Assembly: GCA_018350325.1 (NCBI GenBank)
Contig: JAEVLN010000003.1
Location: forward strand, 1,597,214-1,661,213
From: Globodera rostochiensis
Taxonomy: Eukaryota; Nematoda; Chromadorea; Rhabditida; Heteroderidae
Direction: 5' to 3'
DNA: 64,000 nucleotides
The position numbers and the translations under genes were made by a program. Under the pieces are notes generated by a model. The model worked only from the letters and a program-made list of their open reading frames with translations, was not told the DNA's origin and made no database searches. Every line of letters begins with the position of its first letter. Position 1 is the first letter of the stretch. This document shows, piece by piece, positions 11,512 to 24,366 of this stretch.

Positions 11512-12767
11512 ATGCTTTCAATGTTTTTTGGCCCAATGCTTTCCGTGCTTTGCCTTTGTCTTTTGGCCGTTTTGTTACATGCCCAACCGCCGATGCAATC
11601 GCCCGAGTGCAAAAAAGCGGCGTCCGACTGCGAGAGCGCGACCGATTGCGTCCACAGATTGGCGGTCCTCCAATCGGCATGGTAAATAATTAATTTGGGG
11701 GGGGGGGGGGCTTTTGTTGTAAATGCAACCAAAACTAGGGGGGGGGAGTGTCAGCATGACGTCGGGGTTGAGAATTGCGGGGTCGGGGACGGGACCCTAA
11801 ATAAACAAATTGCGGGGTCGGGGACGGGACCCTAAATAAACAAATTGCGGGGTCGGGGACGGGACCCTAAATAAACAGTTTAGCGTGACCAACACTTGCC
11901 AGCCGCAATGTCGGGAGGCGGCCTTGAACCTGTATCAGAACCGGGAGGGCCGTGCACTGCTTCGGACGGACGCGAGTTGTGTGCCGGGACGGTACGAGCT
12001 GGAGAAGTGCGGCTTTCTGCCCAACAAATCGCCAAAGCACTGTTCTTTCGCCAAATTGATTTGCGAAACGGACTTGCAGGTATTTCTGCTGCGGAATTAA
12101 AATTTGCATCGCCAAAGAATGAGTTTATTAAGCATCATTTCTTTTATTTTTGTAAAACCCAATGCTTTTCAATGCTTTTCCCAGTGCAACTCAAAATGGG
12201 AAGTGTTCGTGTCGGAGTGCGAGGCGGACACCAACGAATTGGGGCACTGTCCGGAAAAGTGCCATCGACATTTGAACGCCACTCTAAGCACCCAACACGG
12301 CGCCGCATTCGCCAGCTGTAAGGCATTTTAGGCAAATTGGAATTGGACATTTTCTCTGGAAGGCACCTGCACGGACAAAGAGGACGGACGCTGCACCCAA
12401 TTGAGGGAGCTGACCCTTTTGCCGTGTCTGCTGCCAGAAGTAAGCAAACCCTTCGGGCGAAGGCGGCACAATTTGTTCGGATATCCCCGACGGGGACATC
12501 GTTTTTACTCAAATGTTTCGGTTATTTCCAACAAAATTGCAGGAGGTTCCACTTCCACGACCCGGCAGCCCTTCCGGCGGCGGTCCGGACGAGGAGGAAG
12601 ACGCCGACCTTTCGGCCAATCGCGTGTCTCCCAGCAAGCCCAACGCGCACTCCCAAAGCGACGTGCCCGATGGAGCCCCCCAAGGCGTCGCCCGAGGGCA
12701 TTGTTTGCTTTTAGCCCTCCCTTTGGCACTGACATTGATCAGCAGCTCGTTTTGGGCAATGCGATAA
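11512..12767 (+). CDS. GAS1/GDNF-receptor-like Cys-rich GPI-anchored protein, 5 exons, 266 aa
   Basis: Predicted cell-surface protein with GDNF-receptor/GAS1-type Cys-rich domains. Exons 11512-11681, 11884-12079, 12185-12317, 12363-12439 and 12543-12767 keep phase and add up to 267 codons. The N terminus is a signal peptide (SVLCLCLLAVLLHAQ). Cysteines follow the family rhythm: CKKAASDCESATDC, CQPQCREAALNLY, CGFLPN...C, a second group C-x(11)-C-x(9)-C-x(3)-C (CEADTNELGHCPEKC) and ASCTCTDKEDGRC. After an acidic/Ser-Pro linker the protein ends in a hydrophobic segment (LLLALPLALTLISSSFWAMR) typical of a GPI signal. In mammals GAS1 is a Hedgehog co-receptor; I recall the nematode homologue being called phas-1, but orthology is not tested. 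Intron 1 contains a 35-bp triple repeat. Domain assignment comes from the Cys pattern only. Confidence 0.75.
11774..11878 (+). repeat. 35-bp tandem repeat, 3 copies, in GAS1-like intron 1
   Basis: The unit starts ATTGCGGGGTCGGGGACGGG; copies begin at 11774, 11809 and 11844. The array ends just before the acceptor TTTAG at 11879-11883. Confidence 0.95.
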
Positions 12768-13538
12768 TGGGAGGGAAAAAACATGCCCGAATACTCAATT
12801 TTTACCCCTTTTCAATTATTACAAAATAAGAATAAAAATGCGGTCAGTTTTAACCTTTTCCAATTAATATAAAGCAATATATTCCCAAAAAGAGCCCGAG
12901 GTGCGGAAATCTCAGCAGAAAGTTGCAACAAACTTTGTGATTAAAACGCATTTTTGGGAGTCGAAAGTTAAAAGTTTTACGCGCATTTTGAACGCAATTA
13001 GTTCACTTATTGATAAGTTAATTACTTTTATTAATTCTAAAGCATTAAAATAGTTTAATTTTATTGCAAAAGAATCTGACGCTTTTATAAACAATACCAA
13101 ATAACCAATGGGAAGAAAGGAACATTTTTTGTTTATGATGCAAAATGTTTTTGTATTCGGAGCGAACAGAAAAGAGAATGGACAAAATATGTAAAAGTAA
13201 TTTTGTATATGAACGAATGAATGAGAGAGTCCGGGATATTTGAAAGAAAAAACAATTTGTATAATTAATTATCTCATTATTGTCTTTGCCTGCGAAGCAA
13301 TCACTGCCCCCCCCCAAAAAAGCGATGGGCCAACCCAAATTGTGCCGGACCCAACGGCTCGGCTCAATTGTGCCGAATGGGTTGGCACATTGGCTGTGTT
13401 CACATCCTTCGTAATATGTGTAAGTAAAAAGAGATGACCAAAAACAAAAACAAATTCGGCGATTTTGGTTTAATTCGAGAGGAGATCGGTCGATGTGCCG
13501 TGTGCTTTTGGTCCTCTCAACAGCATTTGCTTCTCATC
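12768..13538. other. Convergent 3' region between GAS1-like gene and cog-1
   Basis: Both neighbours end here, so this is shared 3' UTR and spacer. It is AT-rich with no further supported exon. The plus ORF 13240-13437 lacks any family feature. Confidence 0.55.
12831..12836 (+). terminator. Poly(A) signal of the GAS1-like gene
   Basis: AATAAA lies 64 nt after the TAA stop of the GAS1-like gene. Confidence 0.55.
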
Positions 13539-16500
13539 TCAATTTGTGCCGGGCGTCGATGCCGCGGTGTTGCCGTCGATCAAAGCGGCGCTGTCCGTGT
13601 CCGCCACCTCCAAAATGCCGGCCATGGAAATGGGGAAACCGCGAAAGAAGTTGAACTGCTGCAGTGCGTGGAGGGCGGCGGACGAATTGGCTAAATGGGG
13701 CGGCATCGCCGGAGGGAATGGCAGCGATGAAGCGTCGCCCGCTGTGGTCGCCGCCGGGGGAGGCGATGCGGAAGCAGCGGAGGGCGGACGGCACGGCGGA
13801 GAGTCGCTGGCACTGATTCGGTCATCGCCAGCTCCGTCCGCGGACAGCCGGAGGGCGCCCTCCCCACCCATTCCGCCGAGTCCGTGCCGACGCGAGGCCT
13901 GATCAGCGGACTCCCTGAAGCGATTGGCACTTTTAACCGTCCCTCCCCCAATTGATTGATCACCTTTTTCGCCATTTTGTTCGTCTGTTCTGGAACCAAA
14001 CCTAAAATTTAGGAGGCATTGAGACCAAAAGATTTTGGTTAGCCTTCCCCCCCCCCCTCTTTTTGTCCGTTAATTCATTTTCCGGCAGAGTTTGCCCAAA
14101 TTATTCATTCATTCATTCTTTTTACATTCATTTATTTATCCAATTCATTTTCTCAATGGTGGGATGAATTGCGCCATTCCTCGCCTCAAAACTTCCCCCC
14201 CCCCAAAACTTCCCCCCCCCCTCCCTTTGTTTGTTCCCCCCCCCCCCCTCAAATTCCCTTCCATTCAATTCCATTCCTTCAGCCAATCGCTTAAGAGTGG
14301 AATTGATTAAACATTCGCTTGCTTCCCCGCTTCCTTCTACAACTGTTGAAGGTCTTATCGGAGGTGCGAACGCCGGGGGGGGGGGGGGGGGGGGGAGAAG
14401 GAAAGGCTTTAATTTGAATTACAAAAGATGCGTTTTTGGGGCGAGGGGCGACGGTGGTGAGGGCCGACCATCTTATGGCCAAAATGAATGAATATGAGAG
14501 GAGGCGGTAGACAAAAGAGGCCGCAAAGGGAGGACATTAAAGGGGCTGAGGGGCGGAAGATTCCCCAATTGTGCCGATTTTGGACATTTGGAGGGTAATT
14601 GGGAAGCCCAAAAGAGTGAATCGGCCATTTGTTGCCTTCGGGGACAATTGAACCTAAATTGAGCAGCTAAAGAGACGGACAATGCCCGCGGGGGAGGGGA
14701 GAGAAATTTTGGTCAGTCACGAGGAGTCGATGGCATTCGAAAGTCCGTTCCCTGCCAATCTTAGCCCAATTTCATTTCCGGCTGTCCCTACTTTTTTGCA
14801 TATCGCCCGAGGGCCATTCTCTCTCTTTGGGCGGTCTCTTTGAATTGGTCCCACCTGCCCGCCGCCCACCGACTCCTTTTTGGGCATTCGTCACCCTTTA
14901 CCCCCCCCCCCTACCCCCCCCCCCCCTTCTCCCCCTCCCCCCCCCCCTCCCTTTACCCCCCCCCCCCTCCCTTTACCCCCCCCCCCCTTACCCCCCCCCC
15001 CCCCTCTTCTTCCTTCAACCGCAACATTTTGTGGAGAAGCAATTAGTTCGGTTCTTCCTTTGAGGAAGCCGATTAGGACAACCGATGGTTTTGAGGAGTG
15101 GGACAGGGGGGGGGGGTTCCAAAATGTTAATAACTTTTCAACAAACTCTTTCCGTCTACCAATCCATCGATGATCCTTTTTTCCAATTTTTCGATTCCCA
15201 CGGCTTTTTTTTTTATTATGCATTTTCTCACCCCGTCGTCCATCAATTTGAACCATCAAATCGAAGGGAAACGCAACAATTCCCTCCCCCCCCCCCCGCC
15301 CCTCAGCCAATATAATTCAATCCGACCCCCCCCCCTTATTTTTTGTCCATTGTTATTCCCTTTGTGCCCCCCCCCCCTCAAAACGGCCACCCCCCTCCCC
15401 CCCCCCTCCCCCCAATTCCCCTTTTTTCTCTCTCTCTCTCCTGTCCGTCGTCATGCGAATTGATTTGTATGGAAATGTTAGCAATGATGGGGAAATATAC
15501 TCTGATCATTCATTATTTTTGTGGATAGTTTTGCTGGGTGGGGGGTGGGCTCAGGACTTCGTTTTATCAGCTGATCATTCGGATGGTATCATCAAACTTT
15601 TGAAAACTGATCGGGGACTTTGGGGAGAGAAGTGAGAAGGCAATGGGAATTAGTAAATTTCAAATATAAAAACTTCCCCCCCCCTTCCCCCGCCCGCCCA
15701 ATCATCGCTTTTGGGATTTGTCCATTTTCCATTAGGCGCAGAAAGGCTCTTTTTATGTGCAATTGAATTTAAATGAGTCCATTGGATGGATGTCGGGGCC
15801 ATTTTACTATCATTTCCTCGAAGACATTGGCCAATTATTTATTATAAAGTGCTTTTGCATTTAAAATTAAACATCGGTGGAAACAAAATTGGTCGCATTA
15901 ATGGGAAAATGGTCGGAATTCAGCCGATGTTCTTGAATATTTTGATGGGCGGCTCGTGGGATGGATGAGTTACTTAAGCCCCCCCCCCCCTCCCATTTAC
16001 TGCAACTTATTCATTGTTGGCTATTCCCCTCCCGGAAGGAAGCAAGATGCCTGAGGGGGGAGGGGGGGGCAGGCAGATGGCAGCCCCGGAGGCGATAAAA
16101 TTTGCATTTTTCACCGAATTTCGATCTTCAATTAACATCTGTCCCCGAATTTATTGAAGAGTTGCGCTTAATCCGGCCCATTTGCCCCCTAGGGCATAAA
16201 AAACAAAAACAGACATTTGCGACAAGGAAAACAAACGTTGTTTTGTTGTAATGATCCGGGGGGGGGGCGTCTAATCCCTTAACCCCCCTCAAATCCTTCC
16301 CTCAGTTAAAGCTCTGCCCCCCCCCACCATTCATTCCCTCCCCCCCCCCCCAATAAAGAAAGACAAATTCAAATCCCCCCGCCCCTCTTCCTTTTGGTTT
16401 TGCTGTCTCTTGCGGTCGTTCAGTTGAGAACAAACGAATAAAGAGTGAGTGAGCGAGTGCTGCTGTTGGCCTTTCTCTTCTCGACAACAGATGCCCCCCC

Positions 16501-19161
16501 AGGGCCCCCCCCCTACCCCCAGGGGCTCAATTTGTCCCTTCATAACAGCGCCAAAATTGGTGTCATTTGGCGGAAGAAAGAGAGAAAGAGAGGGGAGGGG
16601 GAAGATAATGTTGACGTTGGGGGAGAGGCAAATGATGAGCAAAGTGTGGGGGGGGGGGAGGGGGGTACGGTAGCAATTTGGGCGTAGGGAAAGGATGGGA
16701 GGGGAGGGGAGGGGAGGGGAGGGGATGATTAGAGCGGCGGGCAAAAGAATGGGATGGAAGGATTGAACGGACGGCCGTGCGATGAGATGATTTGTGAAGA
16801 AAGCCGTGGGAATTGGGGGGAAATCCATCGATCAATTAAAGCAAATTAATCATTAATTATGATTGATTTACTCGATTCAGTCGGCAAAGGGTCAAAGGCA
16901 CAAAAGAAAGTGCTTAAATGCCCGCCCACCTTCACTTGACTTTCGGTCATTCCCAGCTCAACGGCCAATGCTTTGCGGTCGGTGCCCGCCAGGTATTTGG
17001 TCTGCTCGAACTTCTTCTCCAACATGTAAATCTGCAAAGAATGGTTATGACCAAAGCCCAACCCCCGCCATTCCCCCCCCCCCCACTTGTTGTCCGCTGA
17101 ATGTTGGCCGCGACTGTTTTTTGCTGGCGGTACCATTGGCCGTTGTCAACGACGTGCCGGACGATGGCGACCTTTGCTGTTGTTGGTGTAAATGATATTC
17201 AAAGGGATTGTTGGGCGCGTTATTGTTGGACGACGATTCCATCCGAATGGTTGGGGGCGAGCTGGTGGAGGAGGTGCAGGACGGAACGATGGTCGGATGA
17301 TGGAAAAGAGCCGGAAGGGGATGGGAGGGGTGCGGATGAAGATGATGGGACGGCGCCGGAGGGGGCGGAGGCGGGAAGAACAGCTGAGGATGTGAGACAA
17401 TCGAAGAGTTGAACAGCGAAGGCTGCACAACGTTTGAGGGCGATGGCGGAGATTGGACTGAAAAGGGAGACGAAATTTGTGGGTAAATATCGTAAAAGCA
17501 TTGGGATGCCCCCACCTCCACCCCCGGGGGGACAGGTAACCAACAAATAGCACATTCATTGCACACATTCCTTAGTCCGTCCCCTCCCCTCCCCCCCCCC
17601 TCCCCCCTCTCCCTCCCCCCCCCCCCCACTTCCATACCGACCGACCGACCGACTTTTCGCTTTCAATTGGATGAGTGAGTTTTTGGCCGAGAATCCTCCC
17701 GTTTCGCCCTCCTCACATTCGGCCCCGTCCCTCCGTCTTTGGCCGTTGACTCACCCCCACCCCTCTGATCGGTCGGCATATTCATCCAAACCCTCAATCA
17801 CCTCCCCTCACCCAGCCTCACCCCTCGGGAGCAATCATTGTCTCATCAATCACCCCCCCCCCGTCCCCCGTGCCCCCTCATCATCCAATCCAATTAGCCA
17901 ATTACATCGCTTCGTGCCTACCGTATTCTCCTTCTGACAATTTTTAATTGGCATTCTGACTACTTTTTACCGTATTATTTAATGGGTTATTTATCCCCGG
18001 ATTTTGAAGTCTTTTGGGCTTTTTGGCAAGAGAATGTTTCGTGGGAATTGCTCCAAGCAAACGCCAAATACACCGCCAATAAATTCCCTTCACCAAATTC
18101 AATTTCTTCATCGCCTGCATATTTATGAGCATCGGCAAATAAATCGCGGAAATTATCCCTCCTCAAAGGGCGGGGGGGGGGGGGGGATTAACCAAGAAAC
18201 TTGTCCTCTTAGGGTAAATACTTTTGGGAAAGGACCAATACACCGTCCGTCGATGTCTTCCAATTCCAACTTACGCTGTTGACGCGGCGCCTCCGCTGCT
18301 GGGGCACCGTTCACGGACGGTGCCAAATGCGGGGGATGGGCGTGGGTTTGTGCCGGGAGAGACGGCATTTGGTGGGAGGGCCAATTTGAGGCGATTTGGG
18401 CCAGCAGACTTTGCTAAACAACGCCAATCAGTCTTTTGAGAGCGGCTTTTTACCCTTCAACTCGCCTGCGTCTCTCGCGCGGCAAACGGTGGTTGCCCTC
18501 CAGCGCCGAAGAATGTGAACAGTGGCGACAAAAGTGTCTTCCCCCCAGGTGCCAACAGTGCCGGAGGCATCGGCGGCACTGGTGGGAGAGGCTGGGGGAC
18601 GTGGTCCTTCCGCTGCTGTTGCTGATGGAAAAGGAACTGTTGGAGGAAGTTCTGAAGGGCCAACTGCTGCAGTTGGACTTGAGAGTGTTGGCCGAGAAGC
18701 GAAGAGAACTCCGCCGATTGCTGACCCGGCACATTCTGCTGCAGCTGACCGTTGCTGCTGGAAGAAAGCCGTGGCGACTTTTTCGGGGGGCGATTGCCTT
18801 CGCTTTCGACGTCCTCGCCGCCCTCCTCCTCCTCCTCCTCCTCCTCCTTTTGCTTGTTCAGCTTCGTCTCCACGTCGTCAGCTTCCACCCCATCCTCCAA
18901 AATTGCTCGAATCGAATGCTTCGACATCGGCGACTCCCGTCGTTGGCACTTTTCTGACGTGGACGAGGAGGAGGAAGTGGAAGGACAGCGGCCGAGGGAG
19001 CACATCAGCGGGGGAGGAGGGAAATGAGGCGGTTGCTGGGAGGGCATCTGAACCAACCGAAAATGATGAGCCCGGGGGCATTCACGGGGCAGAAAATGGT
19101 TAATTCGGGGACAATGGCACTCGGAAGAACAAGCGGATAAAGAGAGGAGGGAGGAGGGCAT
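13539..19161 (-). CDS. cog-1: NK6-class homeodomain transcription factor, cog-1/Nkx6 homologue, 6 exons
   Basis: DNA-binding repressor; in C. elegans cog-1 acts in gonad/vulva and in left-right neuron fate. Exons are (19161 or 18927)-18466, 18413-18275, 17457-17087, 17031-16930, 14001-13964 and 13914-13539, all in phase. The N-terminal exon has an eh1/TN-type co-repressor motif ([10 protein letters not shown]), then an acidic run and Gln-rich stretches. The homeodomain is split over three exons: [12 protein letters not shown], then [15 protein letters not shown]...LGMTESQVK, then [21 protein letters not shown] plus [13 protein letters not shown] is the NK6 signature. The C-terminal exon is Ala/Ser/Pro-rich. 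The long intron 4 (16929-14002, 2.9 kb) separates QVK from VWF. Intron 1 (18465-18414, 52 nt) must use a GC donor (CAG|GCGAGT) to keep phase. Starting at ATG 18927 gives 495 aa, at 19161 573 aa; the start is not settled. Confidence 0.95.
14880..15003. repeat. C-rich tract in cog-1 intron 4
   Basis: Runs of 7-13 C separated by TT, TA or CCTTTA, inside the 2.9-kb intron of cog-1. This intron also has C-runs near 14205-14250, 15290 and 15370, and G-runs near 14376-14395, 16258-16267 and 16645-16670. Confidence 0.85.
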
Positions 19162-21449
19162 TCCTCCAGGGCAAGAGAGGATAAACGAACGGAGAAATTC
19201 CGCCCCCTCGGGCGACGAGAATCAAAAATGTCCCACTTCGGCAGTGAAGGCGCCGTCCATCAGAGCTAATGTATGTGCCGAAATGCTTCGTGGTAATAGT
19301 GAAATGTTCACAGAATGATGGAATTTATACAAAGTTTCCCAATTTCGCGATCTGTCCTATGATAAAATCTTGAAATGGAAACTCCTAAAATGGCATAAAA
19401 ATGCCAGATTTAACTGCAAAAAGGCGGATTAGAAGTAGAGGAAAGGAGGGGAGGGAGATTAATTCATAGTATCCATCTTTTCTCTTGCGCGAGGATTCGT
19501 CGGAGGGGCAAATTAATTCGACCCCCGGGGGGAGGAAGCTCCTCACTCACAAATAAGTCACACATTCACATCAGCAAATGCCCCAATCTTTTGGGGCTTC
19601 TTTGGCCTCCTCAGCAAAATGCGACAGAAGCAAATAATGCGCGGAGAAAAAGCAAAGCGACAAAATGACAAAAAGGGGCGAATGAATGGCACAGGGACAA
19701 TTGGTCTAAAAAAGTCTAATCAAAAGTCTGAAAAAGGACGGCAAATGTTTCCTTTGTTCGCGAGGTAAAACATTTGCTTATTCCCTTTTTAAGTTAATTG
19801 GAAAATTCTCTTTTGTCCGACGTTAAAAGAAAAAAAGTTCAATTGGGGGGGGGGAGGGGGGGGAATGATGAAATGGGAGAAGAAATTGTAATACAAAAGG
19901 GAAAATAACGCGGGCAAATTCCCACTAAAAGCTATCAAATTGGAAAGAAATTTGACAGAATGGCGAAGAAAATGAAAAATGATGTGAATGTGAGGGGGGG
20001 GGGATGATTTGGGGATGGAATTGCGTTTTGGAGTTTGGGGGGCGGAGCGAATGGGGGGGCAGCTCAATTAGACGGGGGGGGCACAAGTTCATCCATCCCC
20101 GGAGGGACCGCCCCAATTGAAACGGGAAGAATAGGGAAAAGATTGGGTGGCGATTGAATGCTTTTGGGGTGGGGAATGATTTGTCCCCCCCCCCTCCCCC
20201 GAGGGGAGGATGGATGACGAACACAGAGAGTCTTTAGGAGAATAAATGGAAGGGATGGTTGGGAGGGAAGGCAAAATGGAAGAGCTTATTGAGAGAGGGG
20301 AACGGCGGTGGCCTCCTCCCTTCCCCTCCGGCGCTCGTTGTCCAATTAAATCCCGCCCCCCCCCACAGTCCATTCCATCCTCAACCCCCCCCCCTCCGTC
20401 CAATTATGCCCTCCCTCCCCTTTAAAATGATGCCGATGGAATTGGAGAAGAATGTGAGACGATAAAGCATAGATGGTACGGTACGTATTGGAACTTTCAA
20501 AACAAATGGACGGCTACTGTATTTGTTTTATTTTTCAGCGAATTATAAACACAAAAAGTGTCGATTACTAATCATCATAAAATAAATAATGCCATTTTCT
20601 TAATTGGCGTTACGTTTATTGCGTCAAATTCGCTTTCGCTGTTTTTCTCCGTTCCAAAGAATGCGACAAAAGAACAAATGAACGCCGTTAATGTTATGTT
20701 TTTTTTCGTTATGGCCCAACAATAAAATTTGGATGGCATTAATGCCGCCCGGGGGGGGGGAATATTCTTTTTCTCTTTTGGCACTTTGATTATCCCCCCC
20801 CCCCCCCGCCCATTGGACGGCTTCGATTGGATTAATTTTACGGGAGCAAAAATGGGAAGAAGTGAGAGAGGAAAGATACGGCGGAAATGCCAAAAGCGTA
20901 GAGTGACCATGGCATGGCATGGATAGGAGGGATTTGGGGCGCTTGCTGGAGGGAATAAATAACAAATCCGAAAACCAAAGGGATAAAAATGAATAAATTG
21001 AATTTAATTGAATTTAATTTAATTGGAGGCGTTTAGACGACAGAAAAGTGAGTTTTGCGCTTTATCAAATTCAAAAGGTTTGCGATTAATTTGTGCGATG
21101 GACGTTTTGTTTGTTTGTCGGAATATTTCGGCAAATTAATTAACTTCCCCTCATTTGTGTCAGTTACAAGTGCCATCCCTCCCAAATGTCGGAGAAGCCG
21201 CCCATAAAAGCGGCGGCACTTTTCCACTCGAATGGACAGAAAATAGAAAATATTAAATTTAATAAGTTTTGTTTTGATTTAGAAATGGACTGGCGCGCGT
21301 TTTTACGCGCTTTTGCATCAAATTATATAAATCCGATGAGACATTTGCGGCTTGAGAATAGCGAAACGGAGGGAACCGTCGGCCCAAGCAAAGGCATAAT
21401 CCGCTTCTTGCCACGGTCGGACGTATTATGTCGTCAAACACTCGTCCAC

Positions 21450-21860
21450 CCCCCCCCCCATCGATCACATCCCCCCCCCTACCTCCCCCCCTACCTCCCC
21501 CCCTCCCCCATCGATCACATCCCCCCCCCTACCCCCCCCCTACCCCCCCCCTACCCCTCCCCCTCCCCCATCGATCACATCCCCCCCCCTACCTCCCCCC
21601 CTACCTCCCCCCCTCCCCCATCGATCACATCCCCCCCTACCCCCCCCCCCCTACCTCCCCCCCTACCTCCCCCCCTCCCCCATCGATCACATCCCCCCCC
21701 TCCCCCCCCCTCCCCCATCGATCACATCCCCCCCCCTACCCCCCCCTACCCCCCCCCCCCTACCCCTCCCCCTACCCCCCCCCTACCCCCCCCCTACCCC
21801 CCCATTACTCCCCCCCTCCCTCTTTCCCCCCCCCTACCCCCTCCCCCTACCTCTCCACCT
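21450..21860. repeat. C-rich array with six CATCGATCACAT copies
   Basis: CATCGATCACAT starts at about 21460, 21509, 21569, 21619, 21681 and 21716, separated by 35-62 bp of CCCCCCTACCTCCC-type filler. After 21730 only C/TA filler continues to about 21860. Confidence 0.9.
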
Positions 21861-23157
21861 GCTGGATACATCGGATGCCAAAAAGTGTCCTTCCCCCCCC
21901 CCTCCTACTGCCCGCATCGTTGTGCCCAATTGGCGGCGCTTAATTTCGCTGTTTCCACCACCTTCCGATTCATTCCTCCCCCCCCCCACCCCCCACCGTG
22001 TTCCGGCACATTTCCGGCTCCACCCGCGCGTGCCATTGGGCAATTACAAAAAAGCACTGTGTTTTGCGTGCAAAAAAACTTCTCGGGGGGGGGGGGGGGG
22101 GAATTGGAAGTGCCGGAGAGGTCGACGTCTTCAGATTATAATATTAATCTGTCGCACATTGGACGCCTTTCATGGATCATTGCGCAGGCGATTTGAAGCG
22201 AAATTATTTGGGGATGGGCAGATCGACGAAACAATTAAGCCACATATTTTTAAAATAGGTAAGATTAATTGATGGATTAAAAAGGAAGTTCAATTGGTCG
22301 ACGTCCGAAGTGTCGAGGCGTTTTCCCCCGGGGGCTGTTCAATTTCGTTGCCCCAGGCAAATCGACTTGGGCGAGTGAGTGAATCAATGGGAGGGAGAAA
22401 AGCAATCGCCGCCGCCAGTCGCCGCCATCGGATGGCCCCCCGCTGGGCCATCCGTCTCAAATGGAAATTGACTTTTTATCGAAAGTCGCGCGAGCATTGG
22501 GAATTTAATTAATTCTGTTCGCAATCGCCGAATTTGGGAGATTGGATGGACGCAATTGAGCCGATCGACCAATCAATTCAGCAAAAGACGAGAAAAAATT
22601 GGCAAAAAAAACTGTCTCATAAAATTGATGGGTCGCGACTTTTCCGATCAAATTCATTTTTGATTTGATTTCGTTCGGTTGGTTCGGTTTACTGCACAAT
22701 CCCTGAAAATAGCCAACATTTCCCAAAGTCTCCGATTTTGGGCACTTTTCCTGTGGCAATAAATTTGTTTATGATTGCGCCGTTTATGGAATGCGCGAAG
22801 CCGTCGTCCCGACGAGTAAAGCGATTGGTCCATAAACCGAGACCGGCGGCAAGGAAATGCAAACGATCGGAGGGGGGGGGGGGGAATGTCGGCTTGATTA
22901 GAGGGCGGCGGCGGATCCAATCGGCGGCGGAGCCGTCGCTGGAGAAACTTTTATTAATTGTGTGGGAAAAAGGGGGAGATTGGCGGGGGGGGGGATGAAG
23001 ATGGATTGGATGGTGCTGGGAAGGGGGGGGGGAGGGATATAAATGGATAAAGGGGAAGAGGTGGGGGGGGGGGGGGGGGGGGAGGAACTGCTGATGGCAT
23101 ATCATTGGAGTCGATTGTGGCAAATCGCAAAGGACGGACGCAACAACCGCCGATGAA

Positions 23158-23240
23158 TGGGTACGGTAAATTGTCTCTGGGAATTGAATAAAAGGTTACG
23201 GTAAATTGTCCCTGGGAATGAATTGAATTGTTACGGTATT
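23158..23240. repeat. Direct repeat of TACGGTAAATTGTC
   Basis: Two near-identical copies of about 36 bp (TTACGGTAAATTGTCCCTGG and its variant with TCTCTGG), followed by a third partial TTACGGTATT. TACGGTA or TACCGTA also recurs in isolation elsewhere in the window (20473, 17919, 17969, 45743, 49621). Confidence 0.75.
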
Positions 23241-24257
23241 CGCCGTTTATTGTTTTAGGCAAGCGATGTTTGGAGAAATTGCGCGGAGAGCTCGTAAAGT
23301 TGAGCAACTCTGTCGAGTTTTACGGCTGATTTTGGGACAGATGATGAGTGGGGGGGGGGGATGGAAAAAGGCGATTTATTCCCTTCGAATGGCGGCGGCG
23401 GCGGGAAGCCCCGGAGGGATTTTCGAGGAGTCCAAAGGGCACTGCAAATCAGCTGGCAATTAGGCAAATGAACCCCCCGAGGGATCGTAAACGAAAGAAA
23501 CTTCGGGGACACGAAAAGCGCCGTCTTTGAAAAGGAGATTTGACGGCAAAAAGTGCCGAAAGCAGCGGAGAGAAGGAGAAAAGCTCTCCAGTCAGAAGGT
23601 AGGGAATGTTCCCGCCTCTCCGTCTAAACTCAAATTAAGCGTTGGGCTTTTGGGTAAGTCTCCGTTAAATGTTTTGAAGCCCTTCCCCTCCGGCAATGAT
23701 TTTTGGCGCACCATAAAATAGTTTTCTCCGTTTACTTTTATCTCTGGTGTTTTGTCTCCCCCCCCCCCAATTGGGCCATTATTAAACTTCCCCCCCCCCT
23801 CCCGCCATATGTTTTCCCGCTCTCTCCCACAGCCCATTACTCTTTCCCAACCCACACATTTCCCTGGTAATGTCGCTAATTACATATTTATTCATCGCCG
23901 GAGGGAAAACGGGGGAAGAGGGGGGGGGGGGGATAATCGGGCCAAAGCACAAGCGGATCCCTCCCTCCCTTCCGCCCCCTCTACACCTCCAGATGGATTT
24001 GGATTTCATTACACATCCCTTCGGGGGAATTTGGGAGGGCGTAAGCCCCACAAACATATGTTGGCTGGTCGAGGCACTCTTCCTGTGCCTGCCGCTGGTG
24101 GGAATAAAGAATGTGTGGGAGAAGGATGTGTAATCAGAGGGGGGGGGGCAGCGCCGGAAGGGTAAAAGGAGGCCAATTAGGCGCTCTTTTGACCCTTTGG
24201 ATGGGATTATGAGAGAGAGGGGAATTTAGCCCCAATTTGTGAATGGACGGACGGATG

Positions 24258-24327
24258 AGGGGGAGGGGGGGGGGCTTGAGGGGGGGAGGGGGTTGAGGGG
24301 GGGAGGGGGGGGGGGGGGGGGGGGGTT

Positions 24328-24362
<35 letters not shown>

Positions 24363-24366
24363 GAGG
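24258..24366. repeat. Poly-G / TTGAGGGG tract
   Basis: About 100 nt of G-runs separated by TTGA or A. The longest run is over 30 G. Length should be treated as approximate. Confidence 0.85.

Noticed and set aside
13240..13902. Plus-strand ORFs that could splice into a small membrane or secreted protein
   Set aside because: The region 13539-13914 is antisense to the last cog-1 exon, which has strong phase and family support.
21186..22196. 336-aa Pro-rich ORF
   Set aside because: Composed almost wholly of the C-rich repeat; no splice sites, domain or start context.
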